Shown in pieces: positions 61,548 through 64,000 of a stretch of DNA of 64,000 nt. The DNA comes from DATNFP01 sp035606335 (GTDB taxonomy: Bacteria > Bacteroidota > Bacteroidia > Chitinophagales > Chitinophagaceae), in the NCBI GenBank assembly GCA_035606335.1, contig DATNFP010000076.1, positions 17,349 to 81,348 on the forward strand, read 5' to 3'. The position numbers were made by a program, and so were the translations under genes. Under the pieces are notes generated by a model that was not told the DNA's origin, ran no database searches, and was given only the letters and a program-made list of their open reading frames with translations. Position 1 is the stretch's first letter; each line of letters opens with the position of its first letter.

Positions 61548-61566
61548 GTATAAAGCCGATAAAAAA

Positions 61567-62268
61567 TTATTCGGGAACTACCAATCTGAAACCGTTACCA
61601 TGAATATTTACAATTTCAACACTGCTATCATCTTTGAGATATTTACGCAGTTTTGCAATATAAACATCCATACTGCGACCGTTAAAATAAGTATCGCTGC
61701 CCCATATACGCTTTAGTGCAGCCTCGCGTGGTAGCAAGTCGTTTTTATATTCGCATAGCATCAGTAACAATTCATTTTCTTTAGGTGATAGTGTCTGCAC
61801 CTGGCCATCATGTTCTAATGTGCGCAGCTTGCTGTTAAAATGATATTTACCTATGCTGAACTCAATCTGTGAATGTTGTTTTTCCTGCAACTCCTGGTTA
61901 CGTTTCAGAATTGCTTTTATTTTATGCAGCAATACTTCACTATCAAAAGGCTTTGTGATGTAATCATCAGCCCCTAATTTATATCCTGCAAGTATGTCTT
62001 CCTTCATGCTCTTGGCCGAAAGGAAAAACAGGGGTACATCAGGATCTACATTTCTTATTTCTTCTGCCAGTGTAAAGCCATCCATATTTGGCATCATTAC
62101 ATCAAGCAAACAGATATCAAATTTTTCGCGCCTGAAAGCTGCAAGTCCTAATATGCCGTCACGTGCCAATTCTACTACAAAATCACTTAGCTCTAAATAG
62201 TTCTTTAATACTTGTCCAAAGTTTGTGTCATCTTCAACAAGCAGTACCTTATATTTTTCCTTTTCCAT
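61567..62268 (-). CDS. OmpR/PhoB-family response regulator
   Basis: The 233-residue regulator has a receiver domain with D13-D14 (VEDD), phospho-acceptor D56 (CLLDVMMPNMDGF), FFLSAKS and the Lys in DDYITKPFD. A winged-helix DNA-binding domain follows, with SPKENELLLMLCEYKNDLLPR, RSMDVYIAKLRKYLKDD and IVNIHGNGFRLV. Regulators of this class bind direct repeats in 11-bp register. No kinase adjoins. It has its own promoter and terminator, so it is monocistronic. Closest in style to RprY-type regulators of Bacteroidota. Confidence 0.93.
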   Translation of the reverse strand: MEKEKYKVLLVEDDTNFGQVLKNYLELSDFVVELARDGILGLAAFRREKFDICLLDVMMPNMDGFTLAEEIRNVDPDVPLFFLSAKSMKEDILAGYKLGADDYITKPFDSEVLLHKIKAILKRNQELQEKQHSQIEFSIGKYHFNSKLRTLEHDGQVQTLSPKENELLLMLCEYKNDLLPREAALKRIWGSDTYFNGRSMDVYIAKLRKYLKDDSSVEIVNIHGNGFRLVVPE

Positions 62269-62286
62269 AGTTCAATTGTAAGTCTC

Positions 62287-62294
62287 CAAAAATA
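62287..62294 (-). promoter_or_regulatory. -7 element of the OmpR-type regulator
   Basis: The minus strand reads TATTTTTG, a full match to TAnnTTTG, 18 bp before ATG 62268. Confidence 0.5.
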
Positions 62295-62327
62295 GTAAGC
62301 TAAATTATGTATTTATAGTAAATTTTG

Positions 62328-63362
62328 TTAAAAGAAGCGCGGACAGTTATAAGTTCTTCTTCCGCCACTAGCCAAGGACTTATATAAACCCTGATAAATA
62401 AGGGAAAATTCTATAGCTCCGTTGCCGCCATTGTAAGGAGCAAGGGATGAGATGGTGGCATCATAGCTGCACAAGAATTGTAAGCCGCCCCATTGAAACC
62501 CGGCAGCGCCTATTGCAGATTCATTCAGGCGATAGTAGCCCCCAATTATAAAATCTGTTACATTCTGATCCTCTCCGGCTATATATATTTTCAGCAGTGT
62601 ACCACCTACCAATTCAGAAGCTCCACTTTGGGTAGTGTAATAAACTGATGGATTTACTATAAACTTATCACTTGCCTTAAATAAGGCGTCAATATTGCCT
62701 GTAAAGCGCATATCCACCTGGTTGGTAGCTCCGTAGAAACTTTCTTTGGGTTGATTGATATTGGCAACACCCCCACCGATCTTTATATAAACATTGTCAT
62801 TAGGAAAATACGCGTAATTAATGCCGGCGCCGACATCAAAATAATTTGTTTTAGCTACGTAATTTCTTTCGCCATTAAAGAGGGTTGGATTAAATGTAAA
62901 CCCGTCCCACTGGGTATCAAAAGTGAGCTTAGTAAAATCTACGCTCCTTTGCGTATACCCACCAGACAGCCCAACGGAGACCATGTTTTTGTCATTAATT
63001 CCCAAATGATAAGCAGCAAACCCTTCACTTCTTGTAAGCGCCAGATCGCCATTACCCGCCTTATCATTAAAAAATGCCAGACCAAGCCCAAGCCAGTTAT
63101 CACTTGTTTCTTTATGAAAAGCCTGAAAATCTGCAAAGGCAGAAAATGTGCTATAAGGCACAGGAATAGAAGCCCACTGGTTACGATAATTTACGCCTAA
63201 CCTGTAATCATTAGTAGGCATAAGCGCCGTATTCGCCGGGTTTAGCAGCATGGGAGCATTGTAATACTGAGAAAAGTGAATGCTTTGAGCTATAGATCGC
63301 TGCTGTACGAGCAACATAACCGAAAGGCATAGGACAGTATAACGAAGCAAATACTTTTTCAT
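62328..63362 (-). CDS. PorP/SprF-family type IX secretion protein
   Basis: The 344-residue barrel protein has a signal peptide (about residues 1-25, RSIAQ) and the family opening IHFSQYYNAPMLLNPANTAL, then NYRNQWASIPVPYSTFSAFAD, FNDKAGNG and repeated amphipathic strands. PorP/SprF proteins sit in the outer membrane and are commonly paired with a type-B T9SS cargo protein. Here the cargo gene lies 7 bp upstream, as expected for such a pair. Confidence 0.93.
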   Translation of the reverse strand: MKKYLLRYTVLCLSVMLLVQQRSIAQSIHFSQYYNAPMLLNPANTALMPTNDYRLGVNYRNQWASIPVPYSTFSAFADFQAFHKETSDNWLGLGLAFFNDKAGNGDLALTRSEGFAAYHLGINDKNMVSVGLSGGYTQRSVDFTKLTFDTQWDGFTFNPTLFNGERNYVAKTNYFDVGAGINYAYFPNDNVYIKIGGGVANINQPKESFYGATNQVDMRFTGNIDALFKASDKFIVNPSVYYTTQSGASELVGGTLLKIYIAGEDQNVTDFIIGGYYRLNESAIGAAGFQWGGLQFLCSYDATISSLAPYNGGNGAIEFSLIYQGLYKSLASGGRRTYNCPRFF

Positions 63363-63369
63363 AAATAAT

Positions 63370-64000
63370 TTAACGTAATAAAGTTACATTTCCTTTCTTT
63401 TGTAAAGTAGTACCATCTACAAAACTTACATTCAATATGTATGCGTACGCGTCTATTGGTTGTGGTTGTCCTTTGTATGTACCATCCCAGCCAATGCTCT
63501 GGTCTTTTGTTTCAAAAACCATTTCGCCCCAGCGGTTGTATATTCTGAAATCCAAAGTTGCAATAGCTGCGCCTCTTACATACAGTATATCATTCGATCC
63601 ATCTCCATTGGGGCTAAAGCCTGTGGGCACATCAGCAAGAGGCAGAACATCTGATGAAACCTGCAGGCATACTCTTGCTGAACAGCCCAGGTTGTTTAAA
63701 GCCTCAAGACAGACATTATAACTGCCGGTCTTTCTAAAAAAGTGCACCGGGTTGGTTACCTTACTGGTAGCGCCATCACCAAAATCCCATAAATAGGCAG
63801 TAGCATTTACCGACTGATTTGTAAAATAAGTTGGCACGTTAGTAACAGGTATGGTTGGGCTATCTATAAATGCCGCAGTTGGTATGGGCAATACTACAAG
63901 TGTCTTTTTAAAAGTATCGCTTCCATTGCAGGAGCTGGGGTTGCTGACGATCTCTATCACAGTAAATGTTCCGACACTATCATATTCGTGAGCGGGTACG
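63370..64000 (-). CDS. PKD surface protein with T9SS type-B sorting domain, 3' end only
   Basis: The frame is open to the window edge, so the N-terminal part is missing. The visible portion has the end of one PKD-like domain, then AYLWDFGDGATSKVTNPVHFF with TGSYNVCLEALNNLGC as a full PKD domain. The CHU_C-type sorting domain follows: DVPTGFSPNGDGSNDILYV, FRIYNRWGEMVFE, SIGWDGTYKGQPQPIDAY and the ending KGNVTLLR. It is coupled to PorP/SprF downstream (7 bp). It is probably a large adhesin-like surface protein. Confidence 0.92.
   Translation of the reverse strand, partial: VPAHEYDSVGTFTVIEIVSNPSSCNGSDTFKKTLVVLPIPTAAFIDSPTIPVTNVPTYFTNQSVNATAYLWDFGDGATSKVTNPVHFFRKTGSYNVCLEALNNLGCSARVCLQVSSDVLPLADVPTGFSPNGDGSNDILYVRGAAIATLDFRIYNRWGEMVFETKDQSIGWDGTYKGQPQPIDAYAYILNVSFVDGTTLQKKGNVTLLR

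Overview
The window is a stretch of a Bacteroidota chromosome, most likely from the Chitinophagaceae or a near relative. That family assignment is inferred from gene content and not from any database search. The main clues are T9SS sorting domains on four proteins, a PorP/SprF-type T9SS protein, two TonB-dependent receptors, DUF3127, DUF4836 and TIGR02757 proteins, promoters of the Bacteroidota type (TAnnTTTG at -7, TTG about 19 bp upstream), and few Shine-Dalgarno sites. Heme A synthase points to aerobic respiration. Most of the window is ordinary chromosome with short operons.

Layout. 1-10.5 kb: the ubiX 3' end, mazG and a very large NtrY-like histidine kinase run as one operon. They are followed by murB, a dipeptide epimerase, a GT39 glycosyltransferase, a single-domain response regulator, half of a split transketolase and a SUI1/YciH factor. 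10.5-16 kb: tRNA-His, a DUF3127 protein with an SSB-like tail, a DUF4836 lipoprotein, a propeller-type lipoprotein, an S4 protein, purN and a methyltransferase. 16-19.3 kb is an AT-rich accessory island. It holds degenerate REP-like repeats, a beta-helix membrane protein paired with a 58-residue membrane protein, and a frameshifted phage terminase small-subunit-like gene. 19.3-31 kb: a MOCOS-like class V aminotransferase, a cupin, dnaN, a coupled pair made of a YbjN-like protein and a cytosolic HtrA-like protease, clpC, a STAS protein, rnz and heme A synthase. 31-39 kb: a membrane patatin, hutH, a thioredoxin-fold protein without its cysteines coupled to a MerR regulator, a large T9SS cargo protein and a nitroreductase.

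39-43.7 kb looks like a metal-handling locus. A TonB receptor with a Cys cluster beside its TonB box and a small Cys-motif membrane protein face a secreted HMA protein and an outer-membrane barrel protein. 43.7-50.8 kb holds T9SS and surface proteins, a lipocalin-like protein and a FecA-like TonB receptor. This receptor region is flanked by two promoters of nearly identical architecture, both on the minus strand. One drives a 29-residue hydrophobic peptide and the other a short transcript with no convincing ORF. Next comes a SAM-I riboswitch with its own promoter and terminator, ahead of a trans-sulfuration enzyme and homoserine dehydrogenase.

53-64 kb: a TIGR02757 protein, a secreted cyclophilin, a membrane protein of unknown role, a sugar nucleotidyltransferase, a secreted LRR protein, a GLPGLI-like protein, a T9SS cargo, an S41 protease, a 47-residue protein, an OmpR-type regulator, PorP/SprF and the 3' end of a T9SS type-B protein cut by the window edge.

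The best candidates for undescribed biology are: (1) the duplicated promoter with 11-bp-spaced TTAACA-type boxes at 47.2 and 50.3 kb, with its peptide and putative small RNA; (2) the YbjN-like/protease pair at 22.8-25.3 kb; (3) the Cys-motif metal locus at 39-43.6 kb; (4) the beta-helix plus micro-membrane-protein pair at 16.4-18.4 kb. No CRISPR array, rRNA or intact mobile element was seen.
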